DNA from: Anseranas semipalmata
Taxonomy: Eukaryota > Chordata > Aves > Anseriformes > Anseranatidae
Direction of reading: 5' to 3'
DNA length: 64,000 bases
NCBI GenBank assembly: GCA_013399115.1
Contig: VXAA01003374.1
Location: 1-64,000 of the forward strand
Part shown: positions 38,200 through 50,760 of the stretch, one piece after another
How the letters are laid out: each line of letters begins with the position of its first letter
Numbering within the stretch: the first letter of the stretch is position 1
Notes under the pieces: generated by a model
Seen by the model: only the letters and a program-made list of their open reading frames with translations
Told to the model about the DNA's origin: nothing
The model's database searches: none
Position numbers and translations under genes: made by a program

Positions 38200-38977
38200 T
38201 ATATGAAGTTACACAGCTATCAAAGTAAATCTTTAGTTCTCCTAGATTTGATTATCCCTATGTAAATTGTTTGCCTACTGGGCTTCTGTTCTGTCCATAT
38301 GTACAACAGGATCTTCTGGGTTAATTTCAACCCTCAGCATGCATTTCCCAACTACTCTTACCCCCCTCTGTGGAAATTAAACCGTCCTTGAGACATGCTT
38401 ATATTCATGGATGACAGCATATTGATTTTGCATAACTTAAACGGCTGAGTCTTCTAATGCAACCCATTTACAGAAATTATGTGAAAATTTGCAGTATATT
38501 TGGCATGAGTGCTCTCTTTTCTTTTTTTGGTCCAGTCTCTGAGAATTATGTGATGAGAACATCTCCATTGTCCTCTGCCTCCCCTAGAACATTTCTTCTC
38601 CGAAAGTTCAGGGACAGGTAGCAGTGAGTAGCAAATTTTATTGTCATGAGCTTGAATGTTCACCTGAATTCATATAATTCACTCCACAGTATTTCCACCA
38701 AGGATTGGATTGTTAATATTAAAATATATTCTTCAGAGATTAGAAGTAACCTTTCAAAACTAATTTATTAAAATAATGTAAAGAAATAAGCAGGCATACA
38801 TCTTTTCTTGGCAGAAAGAAAGCAGTTTTGATTTATGGGCAGAGATGATCCAGTTACACATATAGTTTAGGTTTATTCAACTGGCGTATGTCCCATCACT
38901 GTATGACCTCATTGGCATCACTAACTCATAAATGTTTTCATTTACTTGAGAGGAAGGGATAATTAAAGCCATAGTTT
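38200..38977. other. Non-coding stretch, no identified feature
   Basis: AT-leaning unique sequence. Nothing classifiable seen. Confidence 0.4.
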
Positions 38978-39083
38978 GGGAATCAGGAGATATGAAACCA
39001 GTTTCTGTCCATGACACAGACTTCCTTGGTAACCTTTGGAAAGCCAGTTAATCTCTCCTACATCTACTTCATCTCTAAACTGG
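38978..39083 (+). repeat. MIR-like SINE relic, plus orientation
   Basis: Ordered MIR words are visible: GGGAATCAGGAGATATGAAA, then GTAACCTTTGGAAAGCCAGT, TAATCTCTCC and TTCATCTCTAAACTGGG. These match the MIR order of gain-of-word blocks ending in CTCATCTGTAAAATGGG. An A run (39084-39101) follows. Divergence is high, as expected of MIR. Confidence 0.6.
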
Positions 39084-39130
39084 GAAAAAAAAAAAAAAAA
39101 AGGTGCCCCCATCCCGGCTTTTGTTTCCTT

Positions 39131-39166
39131 CTCTATAGAGAGTTACTTCTCTAAAGAGAGTTACCT
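39131..39166. repeat. 18-base imperfect tandem duplication
   Basis: CTCTATAGAGAGTTACTT is followed directly by CTCTAAAGAGAGTTACCT, with 16 of 18 bases identical. Confidence 0.85.
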
Positions 39167-41831
39167 GGGGCAGAAGTGTCCATTTGCAGGGTGCCTGATC
39201 AACAGGGTGTCAATGTTTAGAATCACAGTAACAGAATTAATCAAACACCGGTATATCCTACGTTTAGGCAGTCTATGAAGGGACTGTGAGTATAAAGAAG
39301 GTACATTGGGCTCACTATGGTGTGCTTACATATATCAGTTAATCAGTAACCTAAGACAGAATAACTAAACCCCAATTTACCACAAGTGACTTTGTGAAGG
39401 TACCTGAACAGCTTTTTCTTCTCTTTTCCTGCTAACCACTACATGTAACAAAGGGTTTGTGCCTCGTCCGTGATCAAAGAGGGGAAAAGTCTCTTCACAG
39501 GTTTCTGTGGCTCTTTTTACCCTTCCTTCCAGAGCTGTTCTGCTGCTGCTGAGCAGTCACTGCTGCACACCCAGTGCTCTGAGATCCGCTGATGCACTCA
39601 GGTCAACAAGTGGCACTCCAAATGAATACACTGTACAGACCTGAGTGATACACATCTTATTTATGTTTATTGTCATTTACACATCTGCTAAGTGCTCAGC
39701 AGAAGTGGCAGGGCTTACTTCCCTCAGCTGTTATCCAGGAAATCAATGAAGCTCTCATGTGAATACAAGCTTATCTGTGTAAGTAAAGACTACACAGCCA
39801 TATCTCTTATGAGACTGACTACCCAGAAAAATAAAACCCAGAAGAAAAAGGAGTAGAATCTTTCCTTAGTAAACATGATTGAATTCACTTTGCACTCCCT
39901 AATAATTCAGTGTTTGTCACTAAAAGAGTGCAAAAACGTTTGCCCTTTCCCTTTGTTAGGTTTGGTTGTACTCTCTGACAAACAGAAATCAATAATCCAG
40001 TTTAAGGAAAATGTGTCTATGTGCATGGAAAATGTGTCTATTTGGAGTATGACAAAACTGTGACTTTCTGAGACTTATCCAAACTTCCTTTATTGACATG
40101 ATCTTGAAAGTTGGCTAGAAATTCTGCTGGAGTTTTAATAAAAACATTGTTCATTATCTGTATTACAATTGTTCCTTGAGATCCTGCCTGTCATCGGGGA
40201 CATGTTATTCTGAGCATCGCAATAACCTAGCAAAAGCACAGCCTGTATCTTGAACATTTAAATCAAAGAAAGACAAAGATGTACCAAACAACCAGAAAGA
40301 AGAAGTGAATAGGACTCTTTAGGCAGTATCATTCTGAAGTTTCATAACGCTGATAAAAAAGCAATATAGCATCACCAGGTACTGTAATGCAATAAAACCA
40401 TGACACATTGCTAGAATTGGCAAGATTAAGAGAGTCTGAGGGGACAAGCGCTGCAAGCTGAACAATCCTTTCTACCTCAGCTGATCTGATCCTGCTGGCC
40501 CAGGGAAGACCTGTCCTGAGGACATGTTACATGGTGAGAGAGTTTGCAACACAAAGTAGCATCGGGGGAGCTTTCCTGCCCTCCCACGCCTCTCCCTGGG
40601 ATTATAAAACCCACAGTTCTGCACTGATTTCACATATGCAGCAGCTCTACTCTGATGCACCTCTTTGCTCTGATAAGGTTTGCAGAAAAGTAGGAGGCAA
40701 CGTCCACCTCCTCTCCCCAAAGCTGAATTTGTGAGACTGTGCAGGCAAGCAGCCCTTCAGCTATAAGGAGGACACCAGGGGATAAAAGGGATGGCGGCAC
40801 CATCAGACCATGGACTATGTAGCAGAGAGGCTGGATCATGTTAGGATTGCACACAGCAAAGTAGCAGTGCTGAATGCTGTCAGAATTGTCTGGTGCCACA
40901 CCGAACAGCGGTATTACCCTGCTACCTCCAAGCCAGCCCTGGTAAGGTGAGACCTGTTAACACCACGAGAGCAGTCAGCGGTTATACCTGGTAGCACAGA
41001 CGAGGGACGTGCACCGTCAGCAAGTTTCAAGGTTTCGAGAACAGGTTAGCTCAAGATTTACAGCATTTCTAGCTTTCAGATGGCATGGAAGTACCTTGAG
41101 AACAGCTTTTTTTCCTGTATTCAGCAATCTGCTTCCCATTCTGGCCACAGTCCAGAAATATGGAAGAAAAAAAGTGCAGAAAAAAAAAAAAAGGAAAGGC
41201 AGTAACTAAATATTTCAGAACCTTCAGAAAGATTTAGTTTGAGCAATGCTTTAGAAAAGGGCAAAAGGCCAGTAGAGAAGTGGGGTGGTTTCTTTCTTCC
41301 AAAAGCAATTTGTCCTTTCCCTATCATTTAAGTTAACCAAATTAAGCAAGTACTTTCTTGTCCAAGAGTACTTATGCAGTTTGTGGGTCTTCTTTATTAT
41401 ATAATCTGCGAGTTTTGTTCACAGCTTTTCCAGTGGCTTTGGTCTGTTTCCTAAGTGGATTCTCTGGTGCCTACTACTTGGCTGTGCTTTCATTGCAGGT
41501 TTTCCTTTGGTGACAGCAGTAATTTGGTTGCCTTTCCTCTACTTACCTGCCTGTTTTTGCAGAATTCATAGGACTACTCATAGTGTCATAGATCCTCTGC
41601 TGCTGTGTCAGATTTGGTCAAAATGGACCAACAGTTTCAGTAGTTGTTGAAGGGAGATCAGCAGTAAAGCAAAGACAGACAGTAGGATCACAAGAGTCTA
41701 ATTTCCTTGGGAAACCTGGCTAAAATAAATTCTAACACTCATTTGGATCATAACCTCTTTCTGGTCCTCATGAACATCAGTTTGTGAGTCCTCACACCAC
41801 CTCATTTGGGTAGGTTACATACACACTCCCT
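39167..41831. other. Non-coding stretch
   Basis: Contains a 15-base direct repeat GGAAAATGTGTCTAT at 40006-40020 and 40027-40041 (period 21), and an A run near 41180-41191. No exon recognised. Confidence 0.4.
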
Positions 41832-41915
41832 CTGCAAATAAGGAGAAGGAAGCAGCAAAGGGAATTACCTTCCCAAGAACACAAAGCATCTATGGCAGGC
41901 AAGCACTCAAATTTC
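41832..41915 (-). repeat. MIR-like SINE relic, minus orientation
   Basis: The words AAATAAGGAGAAGGAAGCAG, CCTTCCCAAGAACACAAAGC and TATGGCAGGCAAGCACTCAA follow the reversed MIR order (GGAAACTGAGGC, then TTGCCCAAGGTCACACAGC, then GGCAGAGC). Confidence 0.5.
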
Positions 41916-44159
41916 TCAGATGGCTTTGGGGATGAAATTCTGGCCCCACTGACACCAAGGCAGGTCAGCACAAGGAATAGCCACATACAGATCCTCTACA
42001 GACACAGCTACTCTATTTGTCTGCACAAAGTCCTTATCAAGAAGCCTGGTCAGTCATTCTTTCAGGTAGGTGGAAACGAAATTTTACAAATGTTACATGT
42101 ATATTCCCAGATGTGGGTGACAATATTGCAAGCCCACCTCTCCTCAAACCTTCCTACCAAAGAATATGCTCTGTCTCACAAAGTTATGTCCTATTTCACA
42201 TCACATCTCCATAGTATTTATGGGCAATGTGCTATTTCTGTTTAGATCCACGTGCCAAGATGTCCATATCAGAATCAGGTCAGACTCGATACCTACACAA
42301 AACCCTCCAGCTCTGGAAGGGGCAGTGATCCAGGAGCACAACGAAATGCAACTAACTGAGCAGTGTCTAGATGGGGAGTCTGATGTGTTTGTGATGAGCA
42401 TACTGGTGGTCAAATTACTGCAAGGAAATCATTGTGAGCTGACAACCAGAGCTTATTTATTAATATAGGCTGAATGACTAATTTATGGCCAGATATTTTT
42501 AGCCTTTTAGACAGCATCTATTTCATTATTTAAGATGTTTAATTATGTACCTGTCTAATTAATATCTGAAGAAAATAGGTTTCTTTGCTACACTGTCTTT
42601 AGCAAAGAGCAATAAATACTCATATTAACCCCAACCTCTCCTAATGCTGACAGTCTTTAAGTTGAAAATTTTTAACACCCTTCATGTTATGTCAAATGAG
42701 GGAGGGCTGATTCTACCTATACGAGTGTTATAATGACAAAAAACAAACACCAAATAAAGCAATGCATCTGACCAGCAAAAGCACCAAAAGAAATGGAAGT
42801 TATTCCTGTTTAGATTAATAATTGTTCAGTTCAGGCCAGAAGACTGATTTCAATAGAGATTACCTGTATACAACAAGAACAATTTTGTTCACTTCCTGCA
42901 GGTGTGTAAGGTAAAATCAATATTAATGACTTCTCACAAAGAATCTCCTCTCAAGGTCTGCATATCTCTCTTTGGTCTGTCTTCTCAAACAGTTTTAGTA
43001 AAAGAGTACAAAATGTTCCCAAACTGGAAAAAAAAAAATGGTTTCATCTTTAAAATGACAGATCAGATAGAATGAAATATTTTTTTAAAAAAATCAGCAT
43101 TTTAACATATCTAAAAATAAGGGTTTGTTCTGTGTTTCAGTTAAATACAGCAAATAACATGGGGCAGGATAGGGCTACAAAACAAATGTGTAGCTTTGTT
43201 CAAACTGGAAGTGAGCATGAAGGAATCAGGGATACCGAGCTGCCCAGAAGGAAAGAAGGTAGGTTGTGATTTAGATTGGGAAAAACTGGTATGAAACAAA
43301 CAGCTGTTCAGACATCTAAGATCTTTTCATGTTCATTCTGCGAAAGGAGGACCGCTGTATTTACCTGTGTGCACTATAGAGATGGGTCCTTTGCTGAATA
43401 GTTAGACCAGATTTTTTGACTGGTTAGATGTCAAGCTTTTCATCCCGATTTGTTTTACCCTGCTTAGATGTAACTGCTGGTCCTTTTGTGGATGGTAACA
43501 CATGTGGAGCTCACAGCCACCTCTACTGCACGTGATTTGAGGGGCTGCTGTTTATTTCCCACATCATATACACTATTTCTGCCAGGTGCCTGAGATGAAA
43601 GCACTCATCTCTATTTTATTTCATAACATCTTTTATCAACTAGTCACCGAACCTTCATGTGTCCAGGTGTGCGCATAGATCTATAAAGCGAACAGTCATC
43701 TCTGCTGATGCCTTTCATTTTGTGATCCCTGTAAATGGTGAGAGTACTACTGTCTGCCCTCTGTGCCAATGCCTGGGAACTCACTACATTGAGCATCTCC
43801 CTTAGCAGCACCATCAGAAAAGAAATGGCTTCAAGCAGAGACTAGCAGTTGCTCAGCATCTTGGCAAATGAGTCTTTGCAGTCTTTTTGTCTCTAAGTAT
43901 TTTTTTAAAAGGCTGGACCAGTCAATGTGACAGTTCAGCCCTGTATAAAAAGTCCCAGCTCACTCTCCTGGCATGTGACTTACTGGGTCCCTGCATGAGC
44001 TGAACCAACTCATGAAAATGGCAGAAAATAAACCCAAAAGAAATGCATGGATTTTGATAATTTCAGTGATTTAAATTGGCTAAGGGAAGGGTTTGACTGA
44101 CACGAGTAGGCACAAGAGAGTGAGGCAAGAATGTAGAGGAGCAACAGAAACCTCACCCT
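41916..44159. other. Non-coding stretch, no identified feature
   Basis: Unique AT-leaning sequence with short A runs near 43028. No exon or RNA gene recognised. Confidence 0.4.
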
Positions 44160-44240
44160 TTGGCAAGTTGCTGCACAAGCTTAGTGACAACACAGCCTCA
44201 GTTTCTTTGTATGTAAATGGGAGATAATCCATAGCATGGG
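44160..44240 (+). repeat. MIR-like SINE relic, plus orientation
   Basis: TTGGCAAGTTGCTGCACAAG is followed by AGCCTCAGTTTCTTTGTATG and TAAATGGGAGATAATCCATA. This is the MIR order ending in the CTCAGTTTCCTCATCTGTAAAATGGG-like block. Confidence 0.6.
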
Positions 44241-47089
44241 CAGGATTTTCTGAGGTAAGAGGATCACTGGATGGGAAGGGAAGGTGCAGAAAGGTGAGGG
44301 GAAAGACAAACTCATCTGTGCAGTGAAGGAGAAGGCACATCAGGGAAGGGCGCCAATTTATTGTTAATAGGATGGCTGTAATCCCAAACCTGTCTTCCCT
44401 TAGGCATACCACTGGAAATATTGTACTTTCACTCCTTCCTCAGAGGACAGAAGCATTTCTGCTGACTCAGACTTATTGAAATTGCAGTTTCACTAGAAAA
44501 GGCACATGCAGTCTTTCTCAGAGCTGGTGACCTCGGCTGGGGTTCTACCAGCAAGAGATGCGTTGATCTGTGTCAAGTTGCTCTCTGGCATGTTTTCTAC
44601 CTTGTAGGACAGTAATCTCTACTGTGTGGGAGACCAGCTTTGCTCTCCGGGAACTGGGGCACCACAGGAGCAGCTTGCTACAGTTCCTTCTGTTCCTTCC
44701 CACAATCACTACCCACCCACCCAGGTACATCCCAGACTCTGCTTGTCCAATTCTCAGGACAAAACCAAAGCCACCGCCAGCTCTCTCTAGCAGAGGCTTG
44801 GATGCCACACGTGTCAGTGGACTGTTCCTGGTGACATGGACAGCTCTCCTGCCTTTGAGGAGCTTCAGCATCTCCTGCTGCAGCCAGTTGTGATGCAGTG
44901 AAAAACAGGCCACAGATCAGGGCTGCCTGAAAGCCATCAATGCGGAGTGTTCACCAAGTGACAGCGCGGGCTGGAGCCACACATCTGGGCAGAGGAGCTC
45001 CTGTGTTCAAACACTGAAACATGACTCATTTTCTGATAGGCACCAGCTGCAGACTCTTTGGTGTGCAAATAACCTAATTTCAGCTTGGAATAGGAAAAAC
45101 AAAGCATCCAGCATTTACCTGTTTACTTTACTTTTTGTTCTACAACTCATGGAATATAAATGACCAGTTACTGAGTTGCTGGCCAAGATTATTTAAAATT
45201 TTTCATACACTATGGATGAATACAGAAGCATCAGTCTTAGTGTAAGGCACTTTATGATTGGTATTCATGGAGATTTGCAACTAGAAATTCCTTTTTTTCC
45301 CTGCCCTACTGAAAACTTGTTCTTTGTAGTGACTTAAGGTTGTTCGTTCCACACTTTTTTATTTAATGACAGAAGGTACATGATGTCATCATAAAACATT
45401 TTTTGTCAAGTTCCTTACCTCATCATTATACATTCAGCTATGTTAAGAAAGGTCAAACAGGGAGAAGGGCTCTGAGAGAAGAGCCAGGATTTTTTTTCCC
45501 TCAGGATTATTTTATTTCAGTTAAATTGCAAAGAGCTGCTGCATCTTGGTTTAGTTTCTGTTTCCTCTGTCTCTAGTCTCAGCAGGCTTCTTGCTGGTTT
45601 GCATTTCAAGAATTCCTTCCTCCAAGTGTCCACCACTTTCTGGGATGACTGTGGAGCCCTTGTATAAGGAACTGTGCTTCTGACTCATCCCATGCTGCAG
45701 TTTGTCCCCATTCTGGATCAGTGCTTTTCAGGTCTGTGCCACACTGAGGAGAGTATAAACCTTTAGAAGACAAAGATGAATGTCCATTTAATTGTGTCAA
45801 ACAGCGTGGAGACAGCGCTAAACTCTCTGTTGGCCTCCTCTGGTCTCACGCCTGCCACTGCTCCTTCCTTCTGCCTGGCCTTCCTCAGCTTCTTGTATCT
45901 GCAGTGTCCCTGGAGGCATCTTTAGTCCTGCGGTGACTTGAACCTTTCACGGTGCTCTTCCTGGCTTTTCTGCATACAACCCCATCCTCTTTCTTGTCCT
46001 CCAGGCTGAACACAGCCCAGTGTCCTCTGCCTTCACAAGGACATGAGGGCTAGAAGCAGCTTTCAGGGGAGGCATGTGGTTGTGCTCACAAATGTCAGCA
46101 AAGCCAAGAGAAAAGGCATTTCCAAAACAACACTGGAGACTTGGAAAGTAGGTCAGGCAGCTTCTGGTCACCGGGATTACTGGGCAGCAGAGTTCAGATC
46201 TGTGCCCAGAGCTGTCACAGCCGGCGAGCAGAGGGGGGTTGCTATTGGAAGTGTGTTTGGACCAGTCAAGTGAATGTGGCATCCACACAGGCACTGGACC
46301 ATCCAATTAACTGGTTTAAATTGGCTGACCTGAACTCCAGGTTTTATCTGGGTACATGCAAGTAACACCACGGAGCGTAGACCAGTGCTAGGCGCGCTTC
46401 CCCAGAGGGTGTGATCCTGACCCTATTGAAATCGGATGGAGGGTTGTCAACATCTCCAGCTGGAGCAGAGCTGAACCCTTTGTCACTACAATTATTTCAA
46501 GTCTACTTCATACTGATTTTAACTATAAAAATCCCCCTAGGAACACTCCTTGTTTACAAAATCACCTCCTGCTCTGACTGAAGCATTCATAACTCAGTTG
46601 TTAGCCACAATAATGAGTTGACAATTTCCTCCAATTGACACATTTCATTCAAGACATATTATTGTAACCATGGCTGCCTAAAATGTACAAAATCAGGTTC
46701 AGCAGAAGTGTTTTTTACTGACGCATAAACAAAAAAGTCTCAAAGACCACTGTTGTTTTCTTGCCTTTTGACTGGGACTGTTGTTTCATAGACAGGTGGA
46801 AAAAAATCATTAAATTTGCAGAAGGAAATAATTTTATGGGCTCTCTGGTGTGGGTTTCTGCTTGTGCTTCCATCCCAAATTCAGAAGCAGTTTTGGCAGC
46901 TGACACACCCTTTTGAGAGGTGACTTGAGCCCCTTATGGACCTCTCCTGGTTTGGAGGAATGTTGGATCCCCAGCAGAACATGGGAGCTGGCTTTACCAT
47001 GAAAGAAAAGGGACAAAACCACTTAACTCCATTTCATCTTCCCAAAGGGTCGGGGAAGGTGAAAGGGGAGGAGGGGAGAACTCCAGCTG
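44241..47089. other. Non-coding stretch, no identified feature
   Basis: Moderately GC-richer sequence around 44.5-46.4 kb with overlapping open frames on both strands, none matching a known family or bounded by good splice sites. Confidence 0.4.
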
Positions 47090-47260
47090 CAGCAGTTTAA
47101 ATCTATTTTAATAATGTCTCACGGCCTTGCGGTGTACATGAAAGACAATGGGCGGGTACAATTAATAATGATTGGTTTGCCATTACAGTGATAAATAACA
47201 TTAAATAGCTCTTTAGAGCTATTTAGGGCCTTCCTTTCCTTCTTGTTTTTGGTGGCAGAT
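47090..47260. promoter_or_regulatory. Candidate conserved element with a 24-base palindrome
   Basis: TAAATAGCTCT (47202-47212) and AGAGCTATTTA (47215-47225) are exact reverse complements separated by TT. The 120 bases to the left carry several homeodomain-type words (TTTTAATAATG, ACAATTAATAATGATTGG). The block is free of recognised repeats. The palindrome is seen directly. An enhancer role is inference. Confidence 0.35.
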
Positions 47261-48180
47261 GGTGTAAAATCCCTGGGCTCTTTGGACCTTGACCTCCTGC
47301 AGATGTTGGGATGGGACAAAATGGTCCTCAGGATGGTAGAGAGGGAAAGAAAATGAAAACCCTTCTAATGTACCGTATCAGGGCTAGCAGTGGGGTGGAC
47401 CACTAACTGCTTTTTTATTACTGTCACTTACCAGCTCTGATTCTTCAGTACTTAAAGAGTTATGTCAGCAATTGTGAGGCAGCTGAAAGGGAGAGTGGAT
47501 GCATGTGGTGGTGAAGTATTATTGGAAATCAGACCAATAGAAGATGAATGAAAGATTATGAGAGGGGCAAACTACCATAGTTAGCAATGCTGTAACAAAC
47601 TAGACATTGATATATTGTCCTCTTGGAGATATTCTGACAGCCTATTATAGTTCCCTTAATGAGGTTGTCATGCGTTTCTCTTTTTGTAGCTATTAAAATC
47701 TTGTCTACATCTGCTGAGGTTTGCTTCAGAGAGGAGGAGGAGGGGGGCCTTGATAGTTTGCAGTCTGCACTTGTTTGGTAGTCAGGGTCATACCTGACCT
47801 GGTAGCAGAGGGGGATATTTAAGATTGCCCCAGATGCACAAGTTCAGTGGATTTTCAAAGAAAAATAACCTCCATAGTGAAAGAAACATTTCCGTGGTTG
47901 TATCTCACAGTGAGGTGAAGGCATGATGGATGTTAATATGACTAATGGGAACTTTCTACAACCATTCCCAGATCTACCCAGATGGTGAGATAATGTGGTA
48001 TGTGGGTCTCATTAAATATAAAAATCCTGCACATCACCTCTGAATTACAATGTTAGCAAGCTGCACAGCTAAGTACATGAACAAGGGTAATCTGACTCTC
48101 TCCAAAATGAGGAACAAAAAGACTCATGTAAGGATTTTCTTCAAAATAATTAATGATTCCCATGAGTAATATGTATAAAG
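47261..48180. other. Non-coding stretch
   Basis: Unique sequence with a short GGA-rich run near 47735-47748. Nothing else seen. Confidence 0.4.
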
Positions 48181-48242
48181 ATGGATGGATGGATGGATGG
48201 ATGGATGGATGGATGGATGGAGAAAGAGAGAGAGAGAGAGAG
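48181..48242. repeat. (ATGG)10 followed by an (AG)n microsatellite
   Basis: Ten perfect ATGG units (48181-48220) run straight into an AG-rich dinucleotide tract (48221-48242). Confidence 0.97.
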
Positions 48243-49229
48243 ATGGGGGAAGTGTGATGAGCATCATGTGAGCACTAGGAAGTAAAACTTCCACTGCTTG
48301 AACAGATCTCTTCCACAAGGAAGCTATTTACAGTTTGGAACAGGAAACTTTGCCCTGTTTTGCCTTTAGCTCTTTGGGTCTAACTTTGGATCTAACTTCT
48401 GACAGTCTGAGAGGAGGGTGGTGTAGTTCATGAGAGCTCAGGGTTTTAATCAGCCCCCTCACATGCATTTTGCTAAGCCAGTTCTCTGATTCCTGCTCAG
48501 CCCTGAGGAGTGAACAGGGGAAGGGAATCCATGACTGATACATGCAGCTGAGGAATCTGCCAGGGCCGGGAATCTTGTCTGCATCTGAATAAGGCTGCTT
48601 TAGGGCCACCAGCTCCCAGCTGCAGGGCACAAAGCAGCCATTCCTTCTCACAGGCTCTGAGCCTTGATACTTAACATTTAAGAACTTTCAAATTCATTTT
48701 GAATGAAACCTTTTTGTCCCATCAACATTTTCTACTCAAACACTTCAGACAAGGACATTTAATGCATCAAATCAGACGCACCAAGTTAATTTCCTGCAAT
48801 TAGAAATGATACAGTTTGATAATTCCTCCACAGGGCCATCTTTATTCTAAAGTCTCTTGAAAAATTTCCCAATGCATCCAGTTTGTACATCTTTATTGTA
48901 GTTTAATAAACAGAAAGTGCATGGATATGTGCTGTAATGGGAAACCAGAAAGCCAGCATGTAAAATCATTTGGGATTTGATGTCTGAGTCATCATTAAAC
49001 TAGGATTTGCAATGAATATGTCAGATGTCTTAACACTGCTCCACAAGCGGTATAGAAAATAAGCTCCCCCTGCTCTAATGAGGCAGAGAGAAATGGGTGA
49101 ATACATTTTGATACACAATGCATCAGTGTCTGGTTTGTTTTAGTGAAACAGTAACCTCTCTCCCTTTTCCTGGGTAAATGCGGTACAATAGACTAACGCC
49201 ACATGAATCTATTATGTCTTGTAGGGCTT
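48243..49229. other. Non-coding stretch, no identified feature
   Basis: Unique sequence. A minus-strand open frame of 107 codons at 48328-48651 shows no recognisable domain. Confidence 0.4.
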
Positions 49230-49640
49230 TTAGCAGGAGTATGACTGTTTAACCAGGCAGTGACACGAGAAGAATTACTATCCGACACTCCAGCTGAAAG
49301 TAGAGATTTTTATTGATTCACCGCACTGGCCTGCCATTTTAGCTTTGATTGAGAGCCTTTCATGAATCCTAAAAGGTAACACTCCTTCATTGAAAACAAC
49401 AGCAGGCGGTCAGGCCCGGACTTAAACCATCTGCCAGCTTAAAAGAAAGATGAAGGTGTTTCCCAAAGCATCTACTAGCCTAGATCTATCCAGTAGATCT
49501 ATCATTCCAACTATTACATATCCAGGCTGACACACGAGAAATGCTTGTGAAGTCTTTGACTGGAGGTTTCATGTAGATCTAATTATCAAAAGTGATATAA
49601 TATGGAAACTAATTACACCCAGCAGCACAGTAGCTGTAAC
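49230..49640. promoter_or_regulatory. Candidate conserved non-coding element
   Basis: Repeat-free block with densely packed plausible sites (TTTTTATTGATTCACCGCAC, TAGCTTTGATTGAG, TAGATCTAATTATCAAAAG) and two TAGATCTAT words near 49481-49503. Inference only. Confidence 0.2.
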
Positions 49641-50045
49641 TTCCCTCATTCACTTTCTCTCTTCTGAAACAAGTTGTAACTTCACATCCCAGAAATTGTG
49701 ATAACCTTTTCTTTCTTTTTTTTATCTCTTTTGAAGGATTTTGTCTTTGTTTATTGTAGATCAGCTGTGATGCAGAAACTTCTTTGAATTAGCTGTCTTC
49801 CTAAAAGCAGAATGTTCTATTTCATTTAAACAAAAGAGATTTGCATTCCCAAGCAAATCCGAGCTCAGAGTGGCGTGTGAGCAGTGTGCATGTTTACACA
49901 TTGGTGAATATTCATATAGCGCTGGTTCCATGTGCTGCCATTCCAGGCAAGCCTAAACCCACACTGTAGACACAGTTTGATACCCATTTTGTTCTCTTCT
50001 CAGACCTCACTCTTTTGTTTTTAAAGACCACAAGTAAAAGCAGTT

Positions 50046-50095
50046 GAAAAGAGAAGAGAAGAAAAGAAAAGAAAAGAAAAGAAAAGAAAAGAAAA
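50046..50095. repeat. (GAAAA)n microsatellite
   Basis: Seven perfect GAAAA units at 50061-50095, preceded by imperfect GAGAA units. Confidence 0.95.
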
Positions 50096-50399
50096 ATAGG
50101 CATTAAATATAAAGTCATGTTGTACAGTAATATATATTATTTTGGTGTCCCAAGGTCCTCTGACATCAGCTTGAAGCATATTTGACATAAAAACTACCAA
50201 AAGTAAGTGTATTCAACTGTGCTATGTCAGAAGCTTCTCTCTTGAGGGTACAGTCCTGTTCATATCTGTGCAGGATACTGAGGGATTTCAGATCCTAAAT
50301 GAGAACTATGTGACTGTTACATGTTATCATATAAACATACCTATTTCATTCTCTGTTTTCAGAATAATGGGTGTTTAAAATACCAGAGGCAATGGAAAA

Positions 50400-50760
50400 T
50401 GCCTGGAAAATATGAATAGTGGGGAAGACAACATGGAGACACCCATGTGATTCCTGGGAAAACGGGACCTGGCACAGACCCAGAGCTAGTGAACCCCATC
50501 ATTTCCAGCTTGACACATGCAAAGCTCCTGGGGTATTGCCCTGCATCCTTCCCCAAGGTGCAGAAGTGCTGGAGAGTTTGTTAACGCAGGTGGACTTCAG
50601 CATCCCAGCAAACTGGTGCACTGGGACACACGGTGCGTACCTCCTGTGGCACTTTGACCCCATTCTTGGAGGTAGTCCAGAGTTTACGCCTGGCCAAAAT
50701 AAAGCTTTAATAACACCTTCACCCAGCCCTGAGCCCAAAGTAATAAACTCTGGTTGTCAG
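50400..50760 (+). mobile_element. Candidate solo LTR of an old endogenous retrovirus-like element
   Basis: Moderate-GC block ending in a polyadenylation-type arrangement: AATAAA at 50698-50703 followed closely by TTTAATAACACCTTCACCCA, then a second AATAAA at 50742-50747. This layout, and the preceding GTGCGTACCTCCTGTGGCAC words, recall ERVL-type LTRs. Terminal inverted bases and a target duplication were not defined, and no internal retroviral sequence was found on either side. The 126-codon frame inside is not considered a gene. Confidence 0.35.

Noticed and set aside
40600..40640. TTATAAAACCC word near an open frame on plus
   Set aside because: The following frame has no signal or donor and overlaps a minus-strand frame of equal quality.
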